DNA of 10,658 nt, taken from contig JACXVH010000079.1 in assembly GCA_014763515.1 (NCBI GenBank), positions 1 to 10,658 of the forward strand. The letters are read 5' to 3'. The DNA comes from Flavobacteriaceae bacterium (lineage in GTDB: Bacteria; Bacteroidota; Bacteroidia; Flavobacteriales; Flavobacteriaceae). Made by a program: the position numbers and the translations under genes. Under the pieces are notes generated by a model. The model was not told the DNA's origin and did not search any database. It was given only the letters and a program-made list of their open reading frames with translations. This document shows, in pieces, positions 1 to 6,963 of this stretch (the first letter of the stretch is position 1; each line of letters begins with the position of its first letter).

Positions 1-8
1 ATGTGCAT
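1..8 (-). CDS. Possible start of a further operon gene running off the window
   Basis: The stop of the exostosin-like gene (TAA, 10-8) is followed so as to read TAATG on the coding strand, giving an ATG at 8-6 and then CAC-AT. The same one-base TAATG overlap joins two other gene pairs in this operon (at 7902 and 4189). This makes a coupled start here credible, but only two codons and part of a third are visible, so nothing can be said about the product. Confidence 0.35.
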
Positions 9-1045
9 TATAAAAATTGCTTTTGTAACTGAGTATGTAAAGAAACGAAATATCCTTCTTTTGTAAAATAATTTTCCCAGATTTTCCTATTATCCAATTG
101 TAATTGAATAAAATCTTCTTCAGCAATTGCGCTGTAAAATGTGGTTACTTTCTCCTCAAAATCGGAAAAATCTTCTTTTACTAGTATACAATGTTTGTCC
201 CAGTTGATAGTTTTTGAAAATGGTAAATCGAAATTAGTATCTACAACTACAGGAATTCTCCCAAGTGCTAAAGTTTCATAAAAACGTACCGAAAAATTAC
301 CTGCACCTCGCATGCAAAATGTAAACGGATTTTCTAGAATGTTATTAAAAAATTCTATAGTAGTTTTGAATCGATCACTTTCTGAAACGCTACCGGCTCT
401 GTATTTTGCACGATGAATAAAATTAGCTTGAATAGTTGTTAAACTTTCTATCTTTTTTAAAAATTTATACCGTTTTATACTTGAAGGGTAAAAACTTTGA
501 AAATCTGTATTATCGTTTCCAATTAGTCTTTTAAAATTTAATTTATTAAAAATCAGAAACTCCTTTAACCATTTTATAAAACCCTTAGAAGAATGTCCAA
601 CAAAGCCAATAGTTGGCTTATCCATTTTTTTTAATGTATAAAACTTTAAATTATATTTTGTAATTGGATCTTCAAAAAAAGGAGACATTATAAAAGTATC
701 TTGAGCCAGCTTACTTTTAAAACCTCCCAGTCGAATGGTAATCAAATTATTATCATATATAGTTTTTCCAAAATCACCCGAAGTGAAAATCAAAAGCTTT
801 TTATTGTTTTGTTTTGCTAACTCTAAATAGTGCTTATAATAGGCTTTTTGTCCTATTTGAAATAAATATTCAACGCTAATGGGTAAAGCTAAATAATCAG
901 CTTTACTGGGATTAGAAGTCACTTCATAAAACTCTTTAACCCTCTCATTATTCTTAAACAAGTATTCAATTAAAGGAAAAACATATCCCAAATGAGGAAC
1001 TTGTGAAATTTTTTCAAAATCAGTATATATTTTTAATTTACTCAT
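8..1045 (-). CDS. Exostosin-like (GT47-type) glycosyltransferase
   Basis: This 345-residue protein (from the ATG at 1045) has the signature of exostosin-family transferases near its C-terminus: CMRGAGNFSVRFYETLALG (244-262), followed by IPVVVD (264-269). The Arg/Glu pair (R254, E257) lies where this family contacts the nucleotide-sugar donor. PTIGFVGHSSK (144-154) begins the C-terminal Rossmann half, and SNPSKADYLALP (44-55) is the acidic/aliphatic segment usual in the N-terminal half. Bacterial members are found in capsule and O-antigen loci and transfer various hexoses or uronic acids; the sugar here is unknown. A longer reading from 1111 would run 70 bases into the upstream gene. The ATG at 1045 makes a standard four-base ATGA overlap with that stop and starts exactly at the first beta strand (KLKIYTDF), so it is preferred. 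There is no transmembrane segment. Confidence 0.85.
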   Translation of the reverse strand: MSKLKIYTDFEKISQVPHLGYVFPLIEYLFKNNERVKEFYEVTSNPSKADYLALPISVEYLFQIGQKAYYKHYLELAKQNNKKLLIFTSGDFGKTIYDNNLITIRLGGFKSKLAQDTFIMSPFFEDPITKYNLKFYTLKKMDKPTIGFVGHSSKGFIKWLKEFLIFNKLNFKRLIGNDNTDFQSFYPSSIKRYKFLKKIESLTTIQANFIHRAKYRAGSVSESDRFKTTIEFFNNILENPFTFCMRGAGNFSVRFYETLALGRIPVVVDTNFDLPFSKTINWDKHCILVKEDFSDFEEKVTTFYSAIAEEDFIQLQLDNRKIWENYFTKEGYFVSLHTQLQKQFL

Positions 1046-2430
1046 TTCAATTGATTCGCTATATTTTTTGATGCTTCGTTTACTGGAACTAAATTTATTC
1101 GTTCTAACCATTTCGCTTTATCTTTTCCTATAAGTTCTGGTTGGAATAAAGTTTTTTCTAATTTATATTTAATCTCTTCTTTTGAGTTTAACCAACCTAC
1201 AGCATCTAGGTTACTCATACTTTTGAAATGTTGGTAATTATAAATTGTTTTTACAGACCAATCTTTATCAAGGATTGTATCGTAATTTATATATAAACAC
1301 GGTTTATTAAACATTGCAAAATCATGCGCCATTGTAGAACCTAAATTAATCACCAATTCACAATGAAAAGCCATATTAACTTGTAAATTTATATCTTCAT
1401 ATTGCGGAAAAACACTCCCCCAGTTTTTTCCAGATTGTGGAGTGTTCCAAAGTGGGTCTATTGTTTTTATAACAGAACTGTATTTTGCAATTACGGCATC
1501 ATATCTTCCAGAAAAATCTACCGGACAACGTCGAAATAATATTTGAGGTCTTATATCAATTTCTAATTGGGAAACAGCAATAGCCAAATCTTCTAAATAC
1601 TGAGGATCATAAGGTGATGTTTTAACGTCGTCTCCACTAAAACAAATCCATTTTTTTGTAATATCTAATGAATATTGTTCCGCAAAAACTTCTCGTTCTA
1701 AAACTCGATCCTTTTGAAGATAAAATTCAAATTGTGGCGTTCCGGTTACTATAACTTTTTCGGGTGTTATTTCAGGGTAATACAATTGCATTTCCTGTTT
1801 CATATAATCGGACCAAACTAAATACTTATCAGCTTCAACAGCTAATCTTGCCTTAGGTAAATTGTCCCAAGAATAAATTACACTTATAACTTCAATACCC
1901 AATCTCTTTGCAGCAATACAGTAAGGCATCAATCCAGCAACACGTTGATGCGTAATGAAAATTTTATTTGGTTTTAGCTCAGTTAAAATATCTGTTGCTT
2001 CCTGTACTGATTTTTTATTCCAATAAGCTTTACCTTTTTCCTCAAAAAAAAGTATTCTCGAGTATTTTCTTGACGCCCATTTTCCAACAAATTGAGCTAT
2101 TTTTAATAAAACTATTTGCTTAAATGATTTAGGTTTATAATTCCAATTAGTAAGAATTGTTTTGTTTTTTACCTTATTAAAATTATGCAATAATCGAGCA
2201 AATGTAGTAGACTCTCGTAAAATTCTCGAAATAAAATTCTCTTTATATATATCACATTTTTGATAATGAAGCTCAAAATTATGTATTGATTCTAGTTCAA
2301 TAAATGCATCTTTAGGCAAAGACGAACCAACAATAACTTCAACATTTTCAGCAATCAAATACGCAATAATATTAGAATATAAATAATTGCGAACACCTAC
2401 ACCATCTGGAACAAGAAAAAAAACTTTCAT
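1042..2430 (-). CDS. GT-B-like surface carbohydrate biosynthesis protein (probable glycosyltransferase)
   Basis: This 462-residue protein is probably a retaining or inverting GT-B transferase, but I cannot place it in a named family. It opens with a Rossmann-type strand (MKVFFLVPDGVGVRNYL, with an alternating hydrophobic pattern to EVIVGSS at 36). The middle has KIFITHQR (156-163) and VIYSWDNLPKARL (184-196), then ADKYLVWSDYM (200-210) and VIVTGTPQFEFY (226-237), the usual hinge between the two halves of a GT-B fold. The C-terminal part has LVINLGSTMAHDFAMFNKP (359-377), equivalent to the donor-binding S/T-x-x-x-E-A region, here with Asp370 in place of Glu. It resembles glycan-locus proteins related to CDP-glycerol/teichoic-type transferases. 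There is no signal peptide or membrane segment. It starts two bases after the GNAT stop, and its own stop overlaps the next start as ATGA. Its substrate is open, and it is a second candidate for sialate or phospho-sugar transfer. Confidence 0.72.
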   Translation of the reverse strand: MKVFFLVPDGVGVRNYLYSNIIAYLIAENVEVIVGSSLPKDAFIELESIHNFELHYQKCDIYKENFISRILRESTTFARLLHNFNKVKNKTILTNWNYKPKSFKQIVLLKIAQFVGKWASRKYSRILFFEEKGKAYWNKKSVQEATDILTELKPNKIFITHQRVAGLMPYCIAAKRLGIEVISVIYSWDNLPKARLAVEADKYLVWSDYMKQEMQLYYPEITPEKVIVTGTPQFEFYLQKDRVLEREVFAEQYSLDITKKWICFSGDDVKTSPYDPQYLEDLAIAVSQLEIDIRPQILFRRCPVDFSGRYDAVIAKYSSVIKTIDPLWNTPQSGKNWGSVFPQYEDINLQVNMAFHCELVINLGSTMAHDFAMFNKPCLYINYDTILDKDWSVKTIYNYQHFKSMSNLDAVGWLNSKEEIKYKLEKTLFQPELIGKDKAKWLERINLVPVNEASKNIANQLK

Positions 2431-2432
2431 AA

Positions 2433-3266
2433 TTATTTTATGCTTCCTACCCTTCCATGATCAGAAAAAGAACGATGAACTATAAATTCTTTTGATAAGG
2501 GCTCTTCAGAAAGAAAAGTTATATCACAAAAACAATTTTCTTCTATTGGGTTTAGACGCCAAGGAACACAAGTTTTATAATCTAAAACCCAACCACTTTT
2601 TTCTAAATCTTTAATTTTCAAATCGTTCCATGATGTTATATAATCCAGCCATAAATAACCCAAACCCCATGCTTGTTCTTCTAATATCTTTAAGTTTTCA
2701 ATATCTACAACTCTTAATCCTCCAACATTATTCTGATTTACACCCGTTCCTCCACTTTTAATACTTATTCCTTGAACTGTAGGTTGTTTAAAATAATGTG
2801 TTGAATCTATTAAAAAGTTATCTATTTCTAGATTAATAGGTTTACATACATTTTCAATTTTTGGATTTACTATTTCTGGATTTATTTTTACATATCTTAC
2901 CAAGTCATGATACCTATACCATCTCATATTTCGATATAACCCTAACCCTGCTTCATTAGCCGCTGTTGCTGCTAACGGATAATACTCTCTTGCTAAACCA
3001 TATAGCTTACCCAAAATCCCTTTACCTCTATAATCAGGTTCTAAATAAACATTAATAATCCAAGCTAAACCACCAGAAAAGTTAGCCCCAACATGTCCAA
3101 CAACTTTATTGTCATCTATACAAATAAATGACCTCCCATACTTTACATCTCCATACTGCCATATCCAAAACTCTTTATTTTGTAAAGGGTGGTTTTCTCT
3201 ATAAATATTTAGATAAAAGATTTTTAATTTATCGTAATCTTCTACATTAGCTTCTCTTATTTCCAT
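2433..3266 (-). CDS. GNAT-family N-acyltransferase
   Basis: This 277-residue protein has an N-terminal GNAT fold. The acetyl-CoA binding motif A is VYLEPDYRGKGILGKL (73-88), with the Arg/Gly-rich pyrophosphate loop RGKGILG (80-86), followed by AANEAGLGLYRNMRW (102-116), the usual position of motif B. The remaining 150 residues form a second part whose family I do not recognise. It has several Trp and Asp residues (GLGYLWLDYITSW, about 206-218), and could be a second degenerate GNAT half. GNAT enzymes next to sugar-biosynthesis genes usually N-acylate an amino sugar, and the position straight after a deacetylase (10-base overlap) makes that likely here. Neither the acyl donor nor the acceptor can be read from sequence. 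The stop lies two bases before the next ATG. Start choice is simple: the ATG inside the end of the deacetylase gene precedes the first beta strand (MEIREA). Confidence 0.82.
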   Translation of the reverse strand: MEIREANVEDYDKLKIFYLNIYRENHPLQNKEFWIWQYGDVKYGRSFICIDDNKVVGHVGANFSGGLAWIINVYLEPDYRGKGILGKLYGLAREYYPLAATAANEAGLGLYRNMRWYRYHDLVRYVKINPEIVNPKIENVCKPINLEIDNFLIDSTHYFKQPTVQGISIKSGGTGVNQNNVGGLRVVDIENLKILEEQAWGLGYLWLDYITSWNDLKIKDLEKSGWVLDYKTCVPWRLNPIEENCFCDITFLSEEPLSKEFIVHRSFSDHGRVGSIK

Positions 3267-4189
3267 AAATTATCTTTTTTAAAAAATTTCCCTTTAGGCA
3301 AATCATTACAGTCAAATCTGTTTAATAGTAAAAGATTTTTATTTGTTCCATTATTAACACCTCTATTGGTTGTAAAACCAATTTTATAACCACTATTTTT
3401 AGCCTCTTGAGAAACTTGTTCATTACATGCTTTTTTAGTTCCGTAAGGGTAAGAAAGAAAATCTACTTTTGTGTTTGTTAAATCTTCAATTATTTTTTTT
3501 GAATATTCTAATTCAAATTTAATTTCGTTTTCAGACAATTGAGCTATAGGATAATGAGAATGTGTATGAGAACCTATCTGATTATTTCTAGCAAGAGTCT
3601 TTATTTCATCAAAACTCATATACAATTCTTCAAATATCTTTTCTTCATCTATAAAATTATTATAAAACTTTGAAAAAAATTGTTCCAGTTCTAAATGAGT
3701 CAGTTTAAAGTTTAACAAATATTTTATAACTGCATCTTCTTTACAATCATAAATATATGTTTTAATAGCTACTTGTTGTTCTTCTTTTGACAGTAAAAAC
3801 TTTTTATTTTTAGAAAAAATATCCAATAAATCTTTTGAACTAACTAGAGACCTTAAAATATGAATCTTATGAACTAAATTTATCTTTTTTGTTTCGATAT
3901 TAGAAGAATTTACAAAAAACAGACCTTCAATTCCTAATTCATCTAATATTGAGTGTCCAAAAACGAACTGTTCCTTCAATCCATCATCAAAAGTTACTAA
4001 AAAGAATTTATCTTTTGAATTTAAAATATAATCTAAATTTTCCAAGAGACTTGTTGGTCCTATAAAATCACCATAATTTTTAAACTCTAAAAGTTGTTCA
4101 TTAAAGCTCTTAGGAGTTACTCCAAAAATACTTGGATATTTCGAATTAAAATTTTCTCTAATATAATGGTAATTACTTACTACTAACAT
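3257..4189 (-). CDS. NodB-type polysaccharide deacetylase (carbohydrate esterase family 4)
   Basis: This 310-residue protein carries the three signature motifs of the CE4/NodB deacetylases, metal-dependent enzymes that remove N- or O-acetyl groups from sugars. Motif 1 is TFDDG (66-70, catalytic and metal-binding Asp), motif 2 is SHTHSH (207-212, metal ligands H208 and H212), and motif 3 is LSYPYG (245-250). About 135 residues separate motifs 1 and 2, more than in small CE4 domains. This mostly helical, Lys/Glu-rich insert is typical of long deacetylases found in glycan loci. There is no signal peptide, so it probably works in the cytoplasm on a nucleotide sugar or lipid-linked intermediate rather than on the finished polymer. 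It sits between neuC (1-base overlap) and a GNAT acetyltransferase (10-base overlap), which suggests a linked deacetylation/re-acylation step. Substrate is unknown. It is not part of the standard Neu5Ac pathway. Confidence 0.85.
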   Translation of the reverse strand: MLVVSNYHYIRENFNSKYPSIFGVTPKSFNEQLLEFKNYGDFIGPTSLLENLDYILNSKDKFFLVTFDDGLKEQFVFGHSILDELGIEGLFFVNSSNIETKKINLVHKIHILRSLVSSKDLLDIFSKNKKFLLSKEEQQVAIKTYIYDCKEDAVIKYLLNFKLTHLELEQFFSKFYNNFIDEEKIFEELYMSFDEIKTLARNNQIGSHTHSHYPIAQLSENEIKFELEYSKKIIEDLTNTKVDFLSYPYGTKKACNEQVSQEAKNSGYKIGFTTNRGVNNGTNKNLLLLNRFDCNDLPKGKFFKKDNLWK

Positions 4190-5319
4190 TACAAATCTCT
4201 AAATTGCTTTTGATGATTCAATTTCCAAATATCTTCATTTAAAAGTGATTTTAAAAATAATTCTGAACTATTTCCTTTTCCAAAATCAGAATCAGAGACT
4301 TTTATTTTATGCGAATCAATTATTTGCAAAGCTGCAACAATATCTTTTTCAGAGTAATCGGTATTCATTATATCTGCATGAAGAGCTCTGTTCTGTTGGC
4401 GTGTTCCAATGTTTATTATTGGCAACCCATAATAAGGAGCTTCTCTAATACCGGCACTACTATTGCCAATTATGAATTGGGATTTCTTTAATAAAGTTAG
4501 AAAATATTCAAATCGTAAAGATGGAAAAACCCTAAATCTTGAATTATTTTCTAAACGCTTATATTCATTTAAAATATATTTACTGCCTAAATCATTATTT
4601 GGAAAAACCACTACATAATTATGATCATCTTTAAGTAATGCATTTACAAAGTTTTTTGCATATTCTTGCATATATTTAACTTCAGTAGTTACTGGATGAA
4701 ACATAGCAACTGCATACTTTTCAAAGTCAATCTCATAATATTTTTTTGCTTCTTCTAATAGCGGTAAATTATCAGAAAACATAATATCTACATCTGGAGA
4801 TCCAATAACAAATATAGATTCTCCTAATTCTCCCATCTGCACCAATCGCTTCTTTGCTTGTGCATTTGAAACAAAATGGATATGACTCATTTTGCTAGTC
4901 GAATGTCGAATTAATTCATCTATTGTTCCTGAAACTTCGCCTCCTTCTATATGTGCTACTAAAACATTATTTAAGCTTCCAACAATTGCACCTGCTAATG
5001 CCTCAACCCTGTCACCATGAATAATAATCATATCAGGATTAGATTCTTTAACATATTTAGACAATCCTTCAATTGTTTTTGCTAATGTTAAATCCATTGT
5101 TGTTTCGTGTGTATGATTCTCAAAAGTATGTATATGAGAAAAACCACAACGTTCAACTTCAAGTAATGTATAACCATACTCTTTTTGCAAATGCATTCCT
5201 GTTACAAAAACAAGAGGATCAAAATCTTGATGTCTTTCAAGAATTTGTATTAATGATTTTATTTTACCAAAATCAGCTCTTGTACCAGTAAGAAATAATA
5301 TTTTCTTTTTTTTATTCAA
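4189..5319 (-). CDS. neuC: UDP-N-acetylglucosamine 2-epimerase (hydrolysing), ManNAc-forming
   Basis: NeuC hydrolyses and epimerises UDP-GlcNAc to ManNAc plus UDP, the first step of bacterial Neu5Ac synthesis. The 376-residue protein has the usual length and GT-B-like fold markers: LTGTRADFGK (10-19), HGDRVEA (101-107), HIEGGEVSGTIDELIRH (123-139), FVIGSPDVD (170-178), GNSSAGIREAP (285-295) and NIGTRQQNR (303-311). The acidic and His residues expected in these motifs are present. The start is TTG at 5319: an in-frame TAG lies five codons upstream with only ATT and TTG between, and the next in-frame ATG is at residue 42, beyond the essential GTRADFGK. The start lies inside the end of neuB (8-base overlap), and its codons 2-5 include a run of eight A (5306-5313). 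The stop shares one base with the next ATG (TAATG). Legionaminate-type 2-epimerases look similar, but the neighbouring neuB argues for Neu5Ac. Confidence 0.95.
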   Translation of the reverse strand: MNKKKKILFLTGTRADFGKIKSLIQILERHQDFDPLVFVTGMHLQKEYGYTLLEVERCGFSHIHTFENHTHETTMDLTLAKTIEGLSKYVKESNPDMIIIHGDRVEALAGAIVGSLNNVLVAHIEGGEVSGTIDELIRHSTSKMSHIHFVSNAQAKKRLVQMGELGESIFVIGSPDVDIMFSDNLPLLEEAKKYYEIDFEKYAVAMFHPVTTEVKYMQEYAKNFVNALLKDDHNYVVVFPNNDLGSKYILNEYKRLENNSRFRVFPSLRFEYFLTLLKKSQFIIGNSSAGIREAPYYGLPIINIGTRQQNRALHADIMNTDYSEKDIVAALQIIDSHKIKVSDSDFGKGNSSELFLKSLLNEDIWKLNHQKQFRDL

Positions 5320-6352
5320 AATCTGAAAAATCTAATTGTTCGTCATCTAAAATGTCACGAGTTGCCTTTTTACCTAATAAATCATTGAAATGTTCTGCTA
5401 ATATTTTACCCGTCCCAGGGCGTTTTACCCAAATATTTTCTTTAGTTAAAACCTCTCCTTTTTTGATTGGAGCAATAGAACAAACGGTTGCAAAAGCAAA
5501 ATCAATAGTAACTTGTTCTTCTTTTGCAGGTTTTTTTGAACCTCCTCTCATTTGAGCCATTTCTGCGCTATTGATAATCAATTCTCTGCATGCTTGTTCA
5601 TCCATACTACATATTATATCTGGACCTGTTCTATTCATGTGGTCTGTAAAATGACGTTCTAAAATAGAAGCCCCTAAAGCTACAGCCCCTAAACAAGCAT
5701 TATTATTTAGTGTATGATCAGACAAACCAAAAACTTTATCGGGAAAGGCTTGGTGCATTTCCATCATCGCACCAAAACGAACTAAATGAATAGGTGTTGG
5801 ATATAAATTGGTTGTATGTAAAAGTGCTACAGGTACTTTATACTTATCAAAAACCGCAACAGCTTTTTTTATACTTTCTATAGTATTCATTCCTGTACTT
5901 AAAATTACAGGTTTACCAAAAGACGCAATATGTTCTAATAATGGATAATTATTACATTCACCTGAACCTATTTTATAAGCTGGAATATCAAATTTTCTTA
6001 AACGTTCTGCAGCAGCACGAGAAAAAGGAGTTGAAATAAAAATCATACCTTTACTTTCTACATAGTTTTTGAGTTCTAATTCTTCTTCTTCATTTAACGC
6101 ACAACGTTCCATAATTTCATAAATAGAAACATCTGCATTTCCTGGAATAACTTTTTTAGCTGCTCCACTCATTTCGTCTTCAACAATATGTGTTTGATGT
6201 TTAACAACCTCAACTCCTGCTCTAAACGCAGCATCTACCATCTCTTTGGCAACTTGTAATGAGCCTTCGTGATTAATACCAATTTCTGCAATTACTAATG
6301 GTGGATAATCTTGTCCTATTTTTCTTCCTGCTATTTCTATATATGGGTTCAT
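5312..6352 (-). CDS. neuB: N-acetylneuraminate synthase
   Basis: NeuB condenses ManNAc with phosphoenolpyruvate to give Neu5Ac and phosphate in the cytoplasm. The 346 residues match the full length of the family: a TIM barrel (about 1-280) and a C-terminal antifreeze-like SAF domain (about 285-346). Visible motifs are IAEIGINHEGS (21-31), KHQTHIVEDEMS (51-62), NADVSIYEIMERCALNE (72-88), STPFSRAA (107-114), IGSGECNN (128-135), GLSDHT (209-214), ERHFTDHMNRTGPD (232-245) and KRPGTG (310-315). E132, H213, H234 and R311 line up with the catalytic and metal-binding residues E134, H215, H236 and R314 of meningococcal NeuB. The overall wording is so close to that enzyme that Neu5Ac is favoured over legionaminic or pseudaminic acid. 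The ATG lies 8 bases after the neuA stop, and the end overlaps the neuC start by 8 bases. No key residue appears to be missing, so this gene should be functional. Confidence 0.97.
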   Translation of the reverse strand: MNPYIEIAGRKIGQDYPPLVIAEIGINHEGSLQVAKEMVDAAFRAGVEVVKHQTHIVEDEMSGAAKKVIPGNADVSIYEIMERCALNEEEELELKNYVESKGMIFISTPFSRAAAERLRKFDIPAYKIGSGECNNYPLLEHIASFGKPVILSTGMNTIESIKKAVAVFDKYKVPVALLHTTNLYPTPIHLVRFGAMMEMHQAFPDKVFGLSDHTLNNNACLGAVALGASILERHFTDHMNRTGPDIICSMDEQACRELIINSAEMAQMRGGSKKPAKEEQVTIDFAFATVCSIAPIKKGEVLTKENIWVKRPGTGKILAEHFNDLLGKKATRDILDDEQLDFSDFE

Positions 6353-6360
6353 ATTTAAGA

Positions 6361-6381
6361 TTATGAATTATGAATTATGAA
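6361..6381. repeat. Three tandem copies of a 7-bp unit (TTATGAA, plus strand) across the neuA stop
   Basis: On the plus strand TTATGAA occurs three times head to tail. On the coding strand this is TTCATAA three times, encoding the last residues (FIIHNS) and the TAA stop of neuA. Seven is not a multiple of three, so gain or loss of a unit changes the reading frame at the extreme C-terminus. Each unit carries a TAA, so the effect on protein length should be small, but the distance to the neuB ATG (8 bases) could change. This is probably replication slippage rather than a designed switch. Confidence 0.85.
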
Positions 6382-6962
6382 TTTATTATATAAATATTCT
6401 GCGTATTCGAAATCGTCTTGCGAATCTATATCTACGTTTGCAAATGGGTGATTAACCTGAAACGGATAGGCATTTGCTGTAATTATTTCGTCATTTAAAA
6501 TGACTTCTGCTTTACAAATATAAAGCAATCCGTTTTCATAAAATAAAGGTTCTAAGTCTTGACTGCGTTGACCAATGGTGTAATTAAAAGGAATAAAAGT
6601 ATTTTCTTGAATTTTACCCAATTTATGCTCGTCTCTAATGGATTAGTTACTTGTAGCAAAACTACATTTTCGACCTTTTCTTTAATTGTTTCTAAAACAT
6701 GTTTTAATGCCGAAACGGTAGGCTCATGGTCTCCTGATAAATTCTCAGGTCTATCGATTACTTTGGCACCAAATTCTAAGGCTATTTTTTTAATACCCTC
6801 ATCATCTGTAGAAACATATACATCCTGTATAAAACTATGTTTTTGAGCGTATACGATACTGTGTGCAATAAGCGGGATTTCGCCTAGCAACTTGATGTTT
6901 TTTCCCGGTAAACGTTTTGAACCGCCTCGGGCTGGTATTATCGCAATTGTATTATTACACAT
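6361..6962 (-). pseudogene. neuA: CMP-N-acetylneuraminate cytidylyltransferase, frameshifted and internally shortened
   Basis: NeuA couples CTP and Neu5Ac to CMP-Neu5Ac, the donor for sialyltransferases. The 5' part, from the ATG at 6962, has the nucleotide-binding signature IPARGGSKRLPGKN (9-22), VSTDDEG (50-56) and LLQVTNPL (102-109). In that frame the protein then leaves the family and stops at 6552 (136 residues). The family sequence resumes in the -1 frame near 6636 as RDEHKLGKIQ, then FNYTIGQRSQDLEP, YENGLLYI and the metal-binding VDIDSQDD. It ends at TAA 6361-6363. Joined, the two parts give about 200 residues, against roughly 228 for single-domain NeuA. By comparison with remembered meningococcal NeuA, about 26 residues between the NPLR motif and the HKLGK segment are missing. 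The downstream part has no ATG start; its first TTG (6621) is only a shadow. The reading is therefore a frameshift plus deletion, either real or an assembly error. Neighbours are GT2 (1-base gap) and neuB (8-base gap). Confidence 0.88.
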
Positions 6963-6963
6963 A

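Noticed and set aside
1046..1111. N-terminal extension of the exostosin-like protein by 22 residues
   Set aside because: It would overlap the upstream gene by 70 bases and is Ser/Lys-rich without family features. The ATG at 1045 forms an ATGA junction and begins at the first strand.
4245..5291. Several plus-strand frames of 60-72 codons opposite neuC
   Set aside because: They overlap a clearly conserved enzyme on the other strand and show no motif, usable start context or neighbour of their own.
4189..6352. Legionaminic or pseudaminic acid pathway instead of Neu5Ac
   Set aside because: The dedicated aminotransferase, dehydratase and nucleotidyltransferase genes of those pathways are absent from this window, and neuB looks like the meningococcal Neu5Ac type. 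Genes beyond the window could change this view.
6620..6660. Programmed -1 ribosomal frameshift in neuA
   Set aside because: No X-XXY-YYZ slippery heptamer or following hairpin is seen near 6636, and frameshifting alone would not supply the roughly 26 residues that appear to be missing.
6559..6846. Plus-strand open frame of 95 codons opposite neuA
   Set aside because: It lies opposite recognisable NeuA motifs, has no family features, and all supported genes run the other way. It is a shadow frame.
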